A stretch of DNA of 64,000 nucleotides from Dermatophagoides farinae (lineage: Eukaryota > Arthropoda > Arachnida > Sarcoptiformes > Pyroglyphidae). The position numbers and the translations under genes were made by a program. Under the pieces are notes generated by a model. The model saw only the letters and a program-made list of their open reading frames with translations. It was not told the DNA's origin and searched no databases. Shown here piece after piece: positions 13,701 through 29,785 of the stretch. How positions within the stretch are numbered: the first letter of the stretch is position 1; the number at the start of each line of letters is the position of its first letter. The stretch is taken from NCBI RefSeq assembly GCF_024713945.1, contig NC_134677.1, forward strand, positions 8,764,001 through 8,828,000, written 5' to 3'.

Positions 13701-16700
13701 TTTTTTGAATAAAGTTGTTTTTTTTTCGTTCCTGAAACATTCACCAATCATCGTATCAATCAGTGTGATAAGTCAGTCACACACTGGTTTTTGGCAATTG
13801 CAAATAATAATTTTTTTTTCGCAAAATGACAAAAAAAACTGAAATTTGGAACACGAGAATAATGATCTTTTTCAATGTGCTTGAGATTTGGATTTTTTTT
13901 CTGGTTTGTGTGTGTTGAACGCTACATCATTATAATTTGCCTCATAAACACATACACACACACACACATACGCGAACTGATTCAGTTTGTGATTCATGAA
14001 ATTCAGAAAAAAAAATCAAATCATTTAAGCCAATTCAAGAGACACTCAAAATAAAAAAGTTTACTACTTACCAGAATTGATGATTTCTTTGTCGATTTGT
14101 GTGTGTGTGTGTGTGCGTGTGGTGACAATTAGAAAAGTGACAACACGTGGTAATCATCATCATCAGTAACATTCCAGAAAAAAAATCATCATCACAAATT
14201 ATAAGAGGAAACACACGACACACACACACAAAACACTTGAAGATTCAAAGATGATCAAAAAATGTTTATGGGAATAACGAATTTGAATTCAAATTCTTTT
14301 TCATTTCGAGAAAATTACTCACAACATTATTGTCATCATTTTCACACATCACACATAATAATAATATAATGATGATGATGATGGCCGTTGTTGTTTTGGA
14401 TGATGATGATGATGATTATATTGTAGAGCAACATGAAAGATTGAATTGAAAATTGAGTAATCATCAAAACAACAACAACATATAGAACCGTGGGTCACAT
14501 ACACACCATATTATCATCTTCATTTCTTTCTTCTTTTTTTTTTGATTGATCAATTTCAAAGTATCGATTATTATTATTCGATGATGATGATGATGGCTTT
14601 CATTGATTATTATTAGATTATTTTTTCAGGTGGATTTACAACAACAAAAAAAATTGAACCAAAGATTGCTGTTGGACACAACACATTCATTGATAATTTT
14701 CATTCACCATTCAACATAACATCAACTAATTAGCAGGTTTTTTCCCATGTGTATACACACACACACCACTGGAGCATCTAGTGTACAATTGATTGGAACG
14801 AAAAAAAAAAGAAAAATTCGAACATCTTGATCGTGCCAAAAAAAAAAAAAAATCTTGCTGCCTTACACATATATAGTTATGTGTTTTGTGCATCCATATA
14901 ATTATTTTCATAATACCGGGTTAATAATAATAATAATAATAGAGATTTGATACATTTTCTTCTCGAATACGAATTCAAATTGAATCTAAGAAAAGAAAAA
15001 ACGGTAGTTGACACAGATGCTGATGATGATGATGATGATAGTTTGTACGATATTTGTAAAATTGTTGTTTTTTTTCTTTCTTCCTGATTGAATAATAGAT
15101 TTTTGTTGTTGTTGTTGTTGTTGTTGTTGTCGTATTTACACTGAATCAAGAGAAAGAGATGAGGCAATAGACAAAATTATTATTAGTTTTATTTATTTTT
15201 TTTTTTGCACAAAAATTGATAAAGATGTAAAACTTACAAATTTTTTTTTTGTTTCAAGGTAAATGATGATCAATCAATCACATTTGATGATGATGTCATT
15301 TTTCATAATGATAATGATGATGATGATGATAATTAATTCACATTTGTATTTTTCGTTTTGTTTTGTTTATATTGCCATTCATTTTAAACAATAAAATCAA
15401 AAAATTTGTTGGCAAATATTAAAATCGATCAATTGATTGATCATTCGATTGATGAGATGTGATGATGATGATATTCATTATTCATTTATTTATTTTTTTT
15501 ATTTTTTTTTTTTTTTTTTTTGAAGAAAAACTCTTAGAGTTCATCTTGGAACTATTATGGTTGCTGCATTACATCAATTTGACAACTTTTTTTTGTTCTC
15601 CATCTATACTGGATTATCTTGAATTTTGTTATTGAGAAATTTTGAATTTTTTTCCAGTTTGTCTGCGGTTTTGAAAGAAAAACTTTTTTAGATGGAGTTA
15701 TGGACACAACAACGACGACGACGGATACGTATTGGTCAATTCATATGCCATTCCATACAATGATGATTACATCGATTACAACAATAGATATTTTCGTAAA
15801 GTTTCGAATTTCTTATTATAACGGATTTGATAATGGTAAAAAACATTTTTTGGTTTTTTTTTTGAAATATATAAACATTGCACATTTCAAAAAAAATCAT
15901 GATCATCAAAATGATTGACCTTCAATCTTTTGACTGTTTTTAATCAGTTTTTGTCACTGGGATGACAAATCCATCTTTTGCTCTTTTTTTTTTTTTTTTT
16001 GTTAAACCTGGGTTGATGAAAAGACAAATCATCATCATCATCATACAATTAGATGGTTAATAATAACAATATGACATCACCTTTTTTTCAATTGTGTTAA
16101 TTCTAATTTGAAATCTGTTTTTTTTTCTCGATATAAATGTGATAACATTGATGGTTTCAATCAATATATCTATCTCGTTTATAAACAATCATCACCAATG
16201 ACAACAACAACAACAACAACAACAGACATATTTGAGTAGATTTATACCGATTTAGCCATATTGTGTGTAAATAGTGTCTGACAAAACAAACTGTGTGTCT
16301 GTGTGTGTATTATTTAGCGGTGGTTCATCAAAAAAAAAAAAAAAAATATTGCGTTTGCTGCGATGATAAAATAACGACAATAATGATCGATCCTCATTTT
16401 TTTTTCTTGTTGTTAAAAATGTGGCCGAATCTTTGATCGACGAAAAAAAAAACATTCAATGATCAGATTTGGTAAGGATTGTTTTTTTTTATTTATTTTC
16501 ATTCATTTTGTGTTGTACATCTTTCTCCCTGAAACAATCTAAAATGGCTAGATTTCTTTTTGATGATTGACTGTCACTGTGTTTTTGTTGTTGTTGTTGT
16601 TGTTTATGTTTATGTTTATGTTGTTTTCTATTTGTTTTTTTTCCATTTCATCACCAACAATCATTCAATATATGAACGATATCGTGCTGTGATGACGATG

Positions 16701-18134
16701 ATGATGATGATGATCATCATCATTATATCAATCGGTGATCGATTGGTGATCACCACCAATCATCACTATGATCATTTGGAGAGAGAAAAAAAGAAACGAT
16801 TTCTTCCTGTATTTTTTTCATTAGCTTAAACATCGAACTACAAATGAAATGAAAAAAGAATCCTTCGATTTTATTTTTTCATCATATTTGATCTGATTTA
16901 CGTAAACGCTAAACCATTAATATTAACCGACGATAATAGTACCATTTTTTTCCAGTGTTTTTTTTTATTGTTGTTGTTGTCGTCATATACCGACATTCAT
17001 CATCATCATCAAATATCGACCAATATTGGCAGGTAATCAGTAATCAATAATTTAGTGTCATTGGACAAAATAAAAACCACTGTGTGTGTGTGTGTGATTA
17101 AACTATTGATGTGGTGCAATAATAGTCTTATCAAATCGTCATCTTCATATTCTGATGATCATAATGTTCCTTTATTTGGTCCATATATTAATGTTTAGTG
17201 GTCTTATATGTATGGGTATATTGATCAGTGAACAATCATCATCGATTCCAGTTTGTTTTTTTTCTAGCAAGCAAAAAAAAATCCATTACATTTGTTTGTC
17301 CGGTTTGGTTATTTTCTCTCTATTTACCTGCCTTTGATTGACAAACACTAATTGATGATGTTGTTGTTTCGTCTCATAGACTCAAATAAGAAGGTTATGT
17401 AAGTGTTAATTGTGGTGGTTTTTTGTTGTTGTTGTTGTTGTTGTTGTCGTATTTAACTCAATTCAATCACTCACTCAGAGTAAAACAAATCATCATCATC
17501 ATCATTTTCAGAAATTATCAATGTGTGAAATGTATTGTTTTCTCTGTTTGTTTGTGTGTCTTAAAAACGATGGTGACACCACATTGGTAAACCATCATCA
17601 TCATCATCATCATCATTATTGAATGGCAAGCAATCACCAATTGTTTTGATCATCATCAGATCTGTGATCCACAAACGAAACAGATAGATTTTTTATTTGT
17701 TGTTGTTGTTGTTGTTGACAAATACGTAATACTATTTGGTGACAATCAGAAAATCTGATCATGTTTCGTTTTTGTCTTTGGATCAAATGAAGCGAATTTT
17801 TTTTTGAAAATGTCGCCATGTGGCATGTGTTGTTGTATTAGTTTATTTGTTGTTGGATATCATACAGAGTTTGTTTGACTCTGGCTGACTCGTGTTGTGT
17901 TCAATTATCCTATTTCTCCCTTTTGATTTTTTTTTGTTTTGTTTTGTATATGTGTTATTGCCACTATCAATCACAATTTTTTTTTTGTGATTCAAATAAA
18001 AACAAAAGGTAAACTATTCCTACAACAGCAACGAATGAACAAGAACGAAAAAAAAAAATTCGGAACTAAATCACGACCAATCCAGTCAACCATTCATTCA
18101 TTCATTCATTCATTCAGTCAATCAGTCAGTTTGT

Positions 18135-18522
18135 GTAAGTAAGTCAAAACAAAACAAAAAAGCCAAAATTACTTGTTTCGATCGAATCAAAAAAAAAAAA
18201 AACATTTGATTGATTTTACCCAAGCCGGCCATATATATTTACACCACATGTATTTGGATGATGATCAAGTATTTCACCATTATCATTATCACATTTCACA
18301 TCGGAATGAAATGAGATGAATATTTGACATGATGACAAAATTCTTCGACATCTTTTTTTTTGCGAACCAACAATGACTACACAAACGAACCTATCATTTT
18401 GTTGTTGTTTTTTTTCCAAACGAAAAAAACCATATCGTTTCGTCATCATGTCGTTTTTACTTTTGAAATTTTTTTTTTTTTTTTAACTAAACAAAATGTT
18501 TTTTTTTCTTTTTCTTCTTCAG
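18135..18522 (+). other. Candidate 5'UTR intron of LMX1 gene
   Basis: The left edge is a consensus donor (TTTGT|GTAAGT, with a second GTAAGT four bases on). The right edge is an acceptor with a long pyrimidine tract (CTTTTTCTTCTTCAG|ATCCGG), 480 bp before the first coding ATG. No coding potential is seen on either side, so the exons would be untranslated. This rests on splice signals alone. Confidence 0.3.
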
Positions 18523-19001
18523 ATCCGGAATCACATATATGATATGGTCATCATCATCATCATCGTCACCAAATAGCAGCAACAACATTATCTTGTGAAT
18601 TTTATCAGTTATCTGTTAAAAAAAAACTTTTTGCGAACAAAACAAAACAAAAAAGGATTCGATAATTTTTCGCTATCTGTTTCTCTTTTTTTTAAGAAAA
18701 AAATTTTTTTTTTTTCAAGCAAACAATACACGCACACACCTACATATCCACCTTCAATGTATGTGATAACTTTGTAGCGCTCATCAATCAATCATTTGGT
18801 TGTTTTTTATTTATTTTGATGATGTTTGTGCGTTTGTATGACAAGAAAATTCAATACTTTCACTAGTTGATGGATCGAATGATCATCAAATACAAACGAT
18901 GTGTTTCTAGTCCTGAAATTTTTTTTTTTTTTTTTTAATAATTGAATTTTGACATTTTGATTTTGATTTTGATCTTTTGGTGTTTGTTACAATTTATATA
19001 A

Positions 19002-19381
19002 ATGCGTTGTTGTGACAAACAGACGATGCTATCATCACCACCACCATTACCACCATCTTCATCTTCATCATCATCATCATCATCATCAACATCATCATCA
19101 TCGACGATAACAACATCTTTATCATCATCGATCAATACGGCTGATTTATCAGCCAGTGCAATCACGCCGGGATCTAATCATAATCCAAACATAACGAACG
19201 GACATCCAAATTATCCACATTATCATATACACAATCATCATCATCATCATCATTCTCATCAAACAAATATTGAAATGTCACCATCGGCACCACCGATTGG
19301 TACAACACCAATGGAAATGGTTATTGTTTCCGGCACATCACCGCCACCACCACCACCACTACCACCATCATCTTCATCATT

Positions 19382-19413
<32 letters not shown>

Positions 19414-22400
19414 CTTCACCGTTATCATCGTCGATGACAACAACAACAACATCATCGTGTTTATCGTCAACGATAACAACCACTACTAGTATGTCAATGA
19501 TAAAAGAATGTCTATGTGTTGGATGTCAGCGACCAATTCGTGATCGATATCTAATGTGTATTAGTAGTGAACATTATTGGCATGAATCATGTCTACAATG
19601 TACCGTTTGTCGGATAATGCTCACGAATTCGTGCTATGTACGAGAACGAAAAATTTATTGCAAAAATGATTATAATAAGTAAGTAGTAATGAAACACAAC
19701 AAAACACTACTCTTTCTTTCTTCCGTTTTTTTTTATTGATTGAATTAATCTATAGATCGACTATGACAGCGTTTTCCAAACTTTTTCAGTCCAGTGTTGG
19801 CAGTAAAATTTTTCTGAACTTTGAGAAGGCTGTTGTGTATGTTGATAGCCATATCAATATCTAGCTGTGTGTGTGTGTCTGATATTTTTTTTTCGATTGA
19901 TTTGATTTGATTTGATCTACGAATCGAATCAAACATTCATATTGATCTGTCATCTTCATGTTTTTTTTCTTCTTTTCTATTTTTTTATTAATAATTTAGC
20001 AATCGAATAAAATATTTACATACACACACACACCTGGATATTTTATGTTATGTTATGTTATGTTGTTTGCTTGAAGAAGAAAAAATCAATTAAAAATAAA
20101 AATATTCAACTTTTTTTTTGGATAAATCGGTAAATATTGTGACATTCTGTGTGTGTGTGTGTCAGCTATACAACAACAACAATATGTGACAACAGATGAA
20201 TTTCTAGTAGTTTCAGAAATCAGAAACGACGATGCATGTTTGTTTCTCGTCTTTTTTTTTCTTTGAATGTTGTTGTTGTTGTTGTTTCTGGAACACACAC
20301 ACACACACACATTTTTCGAACAACACACGTTTATTCATTCAGATTTTTTTTTTGTATCGAATGTTAAAAACCAAAAAAAAAAAGAAACTGTTGAGAATTT
20401 TGTGCAAGTTTTTCTTTCTTTTTCTTTTTTTTTTGTTGCCTGTCACTACTATTCTGTTGTTCGTTGTTGTTGTTGTTTCTCGGTATCTACAATCCTTGTT
20501 TGCCATATGATCTAGATCTGATACCCTGTTCTGTGTGTGTGTGTGTGTTATACTTTGAACTTGTTATGACAAGCTGCTACACACTCGTACATTGGATGCA
20601 TATTTCTACACCAAAGGTCCAAAAACTAGACCAGACCAGACCAAATCAAGCACGAATAGAGATGGAAAAAAAATTCTTTGTCACTTGTGTGTGACAATCA
20701 AACGATCGACTTTGGTTGTTGTTGTTGTTGCTGCTGTTGCTGTTCTTCTTCTTCTTTTTTTTTTTTTTTGATTCTTTTTGCATGTTTTTCTCAGTTTTGA
20801 CATTCGTCGAAAGTCATCATCATCATCATCATCATTGTTGTTGTTGCAAAAATTTGAAACAATGAAAAGTCACCAACACACACATATAAATATACAAGAT
20901 TCAGACGCTAAACATGTTCATTTCGAATGTAGGTTTTAATTTTTGGATTTTTTTTTCGTTCATTTCAAAACATCCGTATTGTATTGAAGAACAATAGGGA
21001 TTCAGTTTCTCATCACAAGATTATTTCTCGTATTTTTTTCCCCACTTTCTATACGATTTAATCCAATGTTGAATGTTTTTTTCGCACACAGAACGGAATA
21101 TTCAACGTTTTTTTTTTGCGTTTTATTGTTATTGGCATTAAGCTTGTGTGTGTGTATTGTTTATTGCTCAATCAAAAAAAAAAAAAAAAGGCACAGGTGG
21201 CCAAATTCAACGATCCGAACAACAACAACAAGAATTTTTATTCGAATCATTATTCTGTATTTTTTTTCTGATCCAGTATGTGTTTGTTTCATATGCCGGT
21301 TATATTCTGATGATTTTTTTTTTCGTTGTTGTTGTTGTTGTTCAGGATGAAAAAAAAACTGAAGAAAAAAAAAGTCAAAAATCTATATTATGTGACCATT
21401 AGAAAACGTGTCGTGTAATGTAATGTGTCTCTCTGTATGTGGCGAATATTCCTAATGAACGAGAATGTTTTTTTTTTTTTTTTTGGTTCATTTTCGTTTA
21501 ATGTTTGCGAAAAAAAAACTGAAATGAATTATTTATTGGCCATTTTTCTAGAATTTGTTTTCATGAATGTGTGTTGTGTGTGGTTTAAAGTAACGAATCT
21601 TAGGCGCCATTAAACTCGAATTTATTACAATTAATTTAACGCAGCAATTTTTTTTCTCTCTCTCTCTCTCTCTCTGGCGTCTGGCGTTATTCATGATTTA
21701 GTTTTTTTTGGGTTGTTTTTTTTTTGACCAAGTTTCTGGATTTTTTTTCTTCATGGTAGCTTTCAATGTATTTTTGAAATGGAAATCAATGTGAACCAAT
21801 GTGAACCAGTGAAATTTTTTGTTTTCAAGTGGTGGATTTCCTAGACACACCTGTTTTGGATATAGTAAAACAAAAATCGGATCATCAATCTATCTATTTG
21901 TACCGGCAATATAATCATCATCAGTCATCTGCTTATTGGGATTATTCATTTTCCACGATGAATTGAATTATTATGATATAAAGTTGAAGTTTTACCCAAT
22001 ATCCAGGTCCATGATATTTTCACTGGCTATGAATTGTGTTTGTGACATGACTAATGACTTATTTACATAATCCTTATCCAAACACCATAACGTTTTTTCC
22101 ATTTCACTTTACCGATTACAACTCGATTCGGGTATGTTGTTTGTCATCTGGCTTAATAAAGTCATTTCGAGTTTTTTTTCCATCCATCCATGCTATGGTC
22201 ATTTTTTTTTGCTGGTGTACTCTTTCGATTACTTTTTTTTTATTCTCACTGATCAACGACCATATGATAATCTGATATGAAAACAACAAGAATATTGAAT
22301 TTTTTTTTTCGGTGTGTAGCAATCAAAGACAAATTACCCATATATGGATGTATATGGTGGTGGACAAACAGCATATAAAGCAAATTGGCTAAACTTTTTT

Positions 22401-25085
22401 TGTGTGTGTTTTGTTTTGTTTTGTTTCTGTTCATTCCAATTCATTCAACGTGTGTATATATGACCTAAAAGGTCATATATATTGAAAATTGTTCTAAAGC
22501 TAACTCTCTAATCACTCAGTTAGTCAGTCATTCTTTCGATGACACAATGATTCGGTGGATATATTGTTGTTCATAAATTACGATCAATTTTCGATAGTCT
22601 AGATTCTAGAACGTTAAATAATAATAAAAACTGGATCACGATCTTTTTTTTATATATCCAAACACGTGCTATAATCGTCGTTTTTTTTTGTTTTGTCTTT
22701 GGATGGGCACGTGCAACAAACCGTAACCTAGTGTGTGTCGGTGTGTATATTGTACACACAACGTGATCAAACGACCGTATGATGTTTCATATATGGGGTG
22801 GTAATAAACAATACCCAAAAAAAAAATGTCATAGGCCACACACATACACACACACACACAGTATCGATCAATTTGATTCATTCACTTAGTCATCATCATT
22901 CATTCATTTATTCAAGAATGATGCATTTCAATTAGTTATTTATTTATTTTTATTTTTTGAACGTTGATAGATTGAATTTAATAGTGGGCAATTGTTGGCG
23001 TTTGATTATTCGCGTTGTCACAAGGGACGACCTTTAGTATCGGATATACCAACAAACACAATTAACACATACAACTAATTGTTGAGTGAAAAAAAATGGT
23101 TTAATTTCGTCTACATTTTGTGGTCTATTTTTTGAACGCATTGGTGTGGTGGTGGTGGTTAATGTTCACAATGTAATGTTGTGTGTCACGTGTTGGTTTT
23201 TTTTGAAAAAAAATTTCTATAAAAAAACTATTTGGGTTACAATAGTGGATTTTTTTTCTTTCGAATCTTAATCATCATTATTTTTATTATTCATTTTCTG
23301 AAGAATGAAAAAAAAAATTCACGTATCAACGATGAAATCAACGTGTTTCACGTTTATATATTGACATTAATGAAGATGTATCGAGCATCGAGCAATGTAT
23401 TCTGTACAGTATAAATTTTTTTGTTTTGTTTTTTAAATTTCTAGTCATGTCTTTCACTGTTGTTATTATTCTTGGCACATGAATAATGCTGCTTTGTGTG
23501 CATGTGTGAAAAACTCATCGATCAATGTATCCATTTTTTTTATATATTAGTTGGAATCCTAGAAAAAAAAACAAAATTGATTCCTAAACTTCAAGTTAAT
23601 TATTTGACGAAAATTTTTTTTTTGCCTAATTTATATACGATGAATGAAAATCAGACAAAAAAAATGAAAAGACTCATCATTGTCATTACGTTGTTGTTGT
23701 TGTTGAACATTTATCTATAGTGTGTTGATGTGTGTGAAAAAGAATGATGATCCACTTGAAAATTGTTTTTTATCATTATATAGGACACAGTGCTCTTGAA
23801 ACGTTATAGTTTCCAAGATCATGAGAATAAATGAATGAATGAGTGAATTTTCAATGTTTTTGAATGGCGTTTTTTTGTTTTTTCTTTTGTTTCAGATTCT
23901 TTTTGCTGTATATGGCCAACGTTGTTTGATGATCGACATAGTGGATCGATATTTTCATTTGATTTTTTCTTTTATTCGGGCGTTTGTTTTCATTGTCAAG
24001 TGTTGTTGTTGTTTCTCAATTCTTTTTTTTTTTTTTTCCAACCAATTGAATGGACAATTTTTTTTCTAATTCCAACAAACATTTTCTCTTTCCAATACAA
24101 GTTTTTTATTTCTTTTTTTTTCTGTTCTGTTTCTGTTTGTTGATGATCAACAAACACATTATTACAGCCATGAATTGATGATGAGGATAATCATAAAAAT
24201 TCTGGCCAGACACACATACATGATAATTCTATGTTTTATCAGAATCAACCATTCAATCCTCTCATTACAAATTCAATTGGCTAGTGTAATTCTGATCATC
24301 AACAAACATGTTAACCATACAAATTTTGTTGTGTACATCTTGCGCAAAATTTGTCCAAAAAAAAGATTTTCTCACACACAAACACACACGCTAACGCTAA
24401 CGCAATAAACAACGCCCATATTCACTAATACAAACAAAAAGTTGATATTAGACTTGTGTCCAAGAGTTACAAATATTTGTCTACATACATAAACCCGGCT
24501 ATATGGCCATAATCTCATCCATCTAGATTTTATGGCTTCTTTTTTTTCGATGCGATCATCATCATCATCATCAGCATTATTTGATAGTGAAATTTTTGCT
24601 GTTGTGGACACCTATTCAGGTTTTCTAGGCTTTCTCTTTAGTTGTTTGGTTGGGCCCTTTATTTATATTTGTTTATATTTCGTACGGGTTTTTTTTTTTT
24701 GTTTTGTTTGTCTGGCAACCAACCAAGGCCATAATCATAAAATTTTTTTCCTCAGTTTTTTTTGTGTGTAGTGATAACACACAGAAATAGATCATCCTTA
24801 TGTTTGACATATGGTCGTATTCATTTGATATAGAAACTCCTCATTTTTTTCTGTCACAAAAAAAGCTAATTATTCAAGTTTTTCTAGTTCTAGTTGTTTT
24901 ATTCTGCATCTAGAATCTTATTTCCAGTGACAACAACAGCAGCAGCAGCAGTAGTAAAACTCCCGTTGTCAACTAGCTTATATAAATTGATTTGAAATTG
25001 ACAAACACACACACACAAACACAATACATTTGCATAGCATTTTTTGGTGATAATTTTGCAAATTCTTTTTTTGATAAAGAATTTA

Positions 25086-25122
<37 letters not shown>

Positions 25123-25607
25123 CAACAAACTTGGCAACTCTTGGTGATTGAGGAATCTGATGATGGTCAAAATGAAGAAAATTTCAATAGAATTTTCAAT
25201 GAAATTTATTGTCTTTTTTTTCTCTTTTGTTTCTGCCATTCTGGTATTGGTGAATTTTATACTTTGATGTTACACATTCTGATGTGCGAACTAATTTATG
25301 TTGCAACTACCAGAGAATATAGAAAATGATCCAGCAATGGTCCTCAGCAGGATATTCTTTTGCTCAATTCCGTTTCATATATAAATGTTTATAGTACACA
25401 CACACACACACACACACATAGTGTAAACTGTTTTTTTTTCTTCTGAATCTTTATAATCTATCTTGTTTCTGGGAAAATGTGAATGAGAATTCCGTGACTC
25501 TGGTATGCATGAATCGTTATTTTGTGACGGCGACGACGATGCCTATGGCGAATTTAAAACGAATGAAAAATCAATGAATTCTGTGAATTCTATACAACCA
25601 ATCGCAT

Positions 25608-25639
<32 letters not shown>

Positions 25640-27156
25640 GAAACATTGAATGGAAAAAAACCTAAGATTAAGGTCATTGTTATAATACAACAATCAATAA
25701 TTGCCTCTATCGATGTCCGTTCGTGTGTGAGCAAGGCGATTTATTCTGTTAGGCCAAGTGATGGAAAAAAAAATTGAAAATAAATGAAAATCACGTATTT
25801 GTATAAATATATATCACACACGGTGTGGATTTTGACCACATGCGGTGATTGAATGAACGAACAATGATGTTGACATTTTGACATCCGTTTCAAATCCCTT
25901 TCTCAAATCCACATCACATTCATATTGTTGTTTTATACGTATATATATGTGTGTGTATGTGTGTTTTTTTTCCTGACGTAGTTCAAATCAAAAGTTTCAT
26001 AGTTTTTTTTTCTAGCTGGTGGCCATAAGGTATCATTTGTTTTCATTTACTACACCACCATCATGCTAAGAATTGCTTGCCAAAAAAAAAAAAAAACAAC
26101 ACATGATTCTTGGTAATACTACAATTAATGAATTATGACCTTTGTCCGGTTCGGTTGTAAATTCTGAACACCGATTAGGCAATGTTTGATGAGTTGATAT
26201 TCAATTCTGTATTTTTTTTCTTTCGTTGAGTGAATGAATGAATGAAAAAAAAATTCCAGGATTCATCATCTCGACATGATCAACAACAACGACAAAGACA
26301 AAGTTTAAATGAGAGTGAGAAAGAGAGTGTGTGTGTTTAGGACCTAAACTTTAGGTTGGTTTGGAATGAATATTTTTTTTTTTTTTGTTCATGTCATCAT
26401 CATCATTGCCATTTTTTTCATCTGACATCAACATTGAAAATACAAAACAGAGAGAGAGAGAGAGAAAAAAAAATAGAAAAACGAAAAATTTTCATTTGTT
26501 TCCCTGGTGCTTAGCAATACTCATCAGTCAGAATGAATAAAAATGGTGGAAATTTTTTTTTTTTTTTTTTTTTGCTTGCTTGCTTGCTTGCCTGCCTTAA
26601 ACATTCTCAAACATCAAATTCGGCTAGAATTCGGTTAAATGCGCTTAAATGTAAACGCAATGAATGTGGAATTCTCTTTCACTCACTCCCGTTTTTTTTT
26701 TTGTTAGAATTTTTCAGAGGACTTTTGCATCCATTTAGACATTATGGAATTCTAGGAATGTGCCAGACACACGCGTTCGTTTATTATACCCACATTTTGT
26801 CTACAACTACTGATCGTCTGATGATGATGATGATTATGATCGACAAATTTTATAGTCATGTTAAAGTTAACCTATGTTTGTGTATGTGTGTGTGTGTGTT
26901 TGATGCATAGAAAGAATCATTAGCATCATAGAACTTATTCACATTTATCGATCCTTTTTTTCTGACTGGAATATGCATATACGCAGAAAATGGGAAAAAA
27001 ACCATACATCGATCAAACAATCGAACAAGAAAAAATTTTTTTTTTCCAAATTGGTCCAAATTTTTCTTTCAAACTTGCTGGCATTGTCTGTCCCTTGAAC
27101 TTTTGTTTTTTCATATTTTTTTTCGCATGTTTTGGAATCTGTTTCGTGTTTTTGTT

Positions 27157-27188
<32 letters not shown>

Positions 27189-29754
27189 ATGTGTGAAGAA
27201 TGGAATTTCTTTAATTCTGCCAGGATAAATTCTTTTTTTCCTCTCTCTCTCTCACTCTTTTCAATCCTGTAAAAACAAATGTATAGAGATATCGGAAACG
27301 ACAAAAAAAAGTGTTGACTACATTCCAATCAAACAATAGATTCAATGAATGAAAAGATTGATTTGAATATAATTTTTCTATTGCTAGAAATCAATCTATG
27401 ATCATTATGATGATGATTTGTGATTGATGTGAGAAAATGCCTGAGGATTTTTCACTTGACTAATAAAATTTGTTCAAAATTGAAACTTTTTTTTGATTGA
27501 ATTTAAAGCAATTTCAAGCAACTGAGTGCAATATTTGTTATTCATCATTCTCATCATTCATCATCAAACGTGATAATCTTGATTGTTTTTTTCTTTGGTG
27601 ACCAAAAAAATATTTTTTCTTTTTTTTTGCATCAACACTTGTGTGTGTGTGTATGTTTTTTTTTGGTGGTAATGTTTGCTAAACAGCTCAATCATCATAA
27701 TCATCGGTGGATATATAATGTCGTTGTTGTTGTTGTTGTTGTGAGTGGTGGTGGTGGTGGTGCACACATGCCAAATGTAACGAAAAAAAGCGAAAAAAAA
27801 GTAGCAAAAAATAATTTTTAATTCCATTTCTATTTGAACTTTATCATCATCATCATGCTTGAAATGAGAATTTTTTTTTTGCCTTGAAACTATCTCACAC
27901 ACAGTCGTCGATTCTTTTATTTTTCCGATTTATATACTATGTGGGTGTGTACATAGACACACACACACACACACGGCAACTAAATACACACACACACACA
28001 GTTTGAATGACGACGTTCAAGTTTCTTTTTTTTTTGCTTTTTGACTATCCGGATATTAAATATTTACATATGACGACAATTCTGATTGCGATTTTCTATT
28101 TTCTTTCTCTCTCTGTGTGTGTGTGTGTGTGTCGAAATAGCAGAAAGAGAAGAGAAAAGAATACTTTAGCTTTAGAATAAATTCCTATTTTTGTTTCCAT
28201 AATGTGTGTGTGTGTGTGTGCGTTGGTGTTGGTGTTTGTATGTGGCAAACGACAAAGTCTTCGACGATGGCGATCATTAATTGTTGTTGTTGATCTTTGA
28301 TGACAACAAAGTTTCAGCACATTTTTGCTTAAGGGCAAAATCAATGATTCATATATGAATCAATTCAACGCACACACACACACAGAATTCTATCTTGATA
28401 TTTATTATTTAAACTTGATGGTGATGGCGTTTGAAGAATCGTTGTTGTTGTTGTGTGTGTGTGTGTGTGTTTTTATAGAAAAATCGAAAACTATCCCATC
28501 ATCATCATTATTGTGCCAATTTTATATGGTTATTGTTGTTTACCCATTGTTTGTTTGTTTGTTTCGAGAAATTTTTTTTTCAACCGAAAATCAGGAAAAA
28601 AATAGATGAGAAATAAAGTTTGATTAGTTTGATCTTTCTTTTTTTTTTTTTTTTTTTGGTTGTTACTAATTAGAATCTTGTTTCTTTTTTTTCAATTAAA
28701 TTGAAATTTTTTTTGAATCAAATCAAATCAATCGAACTGAAATGAATCCCAAAGTTTAATCATCTGGAAATGATTAATAAAACAAAACAATGCACAAAGA
28801 ATTTGATTAGCCAAATTTAGATTTTTTTTTTCGAAAAATTTCAAAAAATCTACATGGTTACCCGAGTGATTTCATCAATTTTTTTCGTTGATTGACATGA
28901 TGATGATGATGATGAAAAAAAAGAAAATTAATCAGAAAAAAACTACCTGCATTTGGTGGTCGTTTTTTTTTGTTTTGTTTTCTGGTTGATTGGTGAATTT
29001 TTTTTTTACTTGCATTTCAGGTGTATTCACTAATAATGATATTCGATCAAGTGTGTAGAATCTATGCATATCCAAATATATTCTGAATGATAAAAACAAA
29101 ACAGAGCAAAACTTAATTATACTGTCTCTGTCTGTTGTATACAGCTGGTGCAAATCTGGATTCACTTTATTTTATTTCGTTTATTCAAATACATATATAA
29201 CGTGTATTTGATATTGAAAAAAAAAAACTTATTGCCATCGGTCTCCTGAACTGAATATATATTGGGTATTGTTTCATTCTGAATCTTTTTTTTTATTATT
29301 ACAATAAAAAAAAGTGTCACCTTTTATTCTGTGATAAATTCTGCGTTTTTATCTGTTTTTGTTGCCAGTATAAGCTATGGATGCAAATCATATGTGTGTG
29401 TGTGTGTGTATTTTTCTTATTTCCACGATGATAAAGTGAACAAATTAAATATTATCATCCAATGCAATGATCCATATGAAATTGAATATATGAAATCAAG
29501 TCAAGAGGATTTTTCATTTCATTACTTATGGCCATTATTATCATTATTCTATGTGTGCGTGTTTCAAGTATTTTTCATATTCCGGCATTATATTTCAGAT
29601 TCTTACCAGTCGATTGATTTTCCTATTCTATGTGTTTTTTTTTTGTATTTTGATACGTTGAGACACACCTCTAGTTTTATTTTCATTCTGATTCTTTTTT
29701 TTCTGTCTCGAATGGCAAAACAAAATAATAGAAAGAAAAAATCTTAATATCGAA

Positions 29755-29785
<31 letters not shown>

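Noticed and set aside
29331-29747. 138-codon plus-strand reading frame in LMX1 intron 1
   Set aside because: It is Phe/Cys-Val-rich from T and GT runs, has no domain or motif, and lies inside an intron on the same strand.
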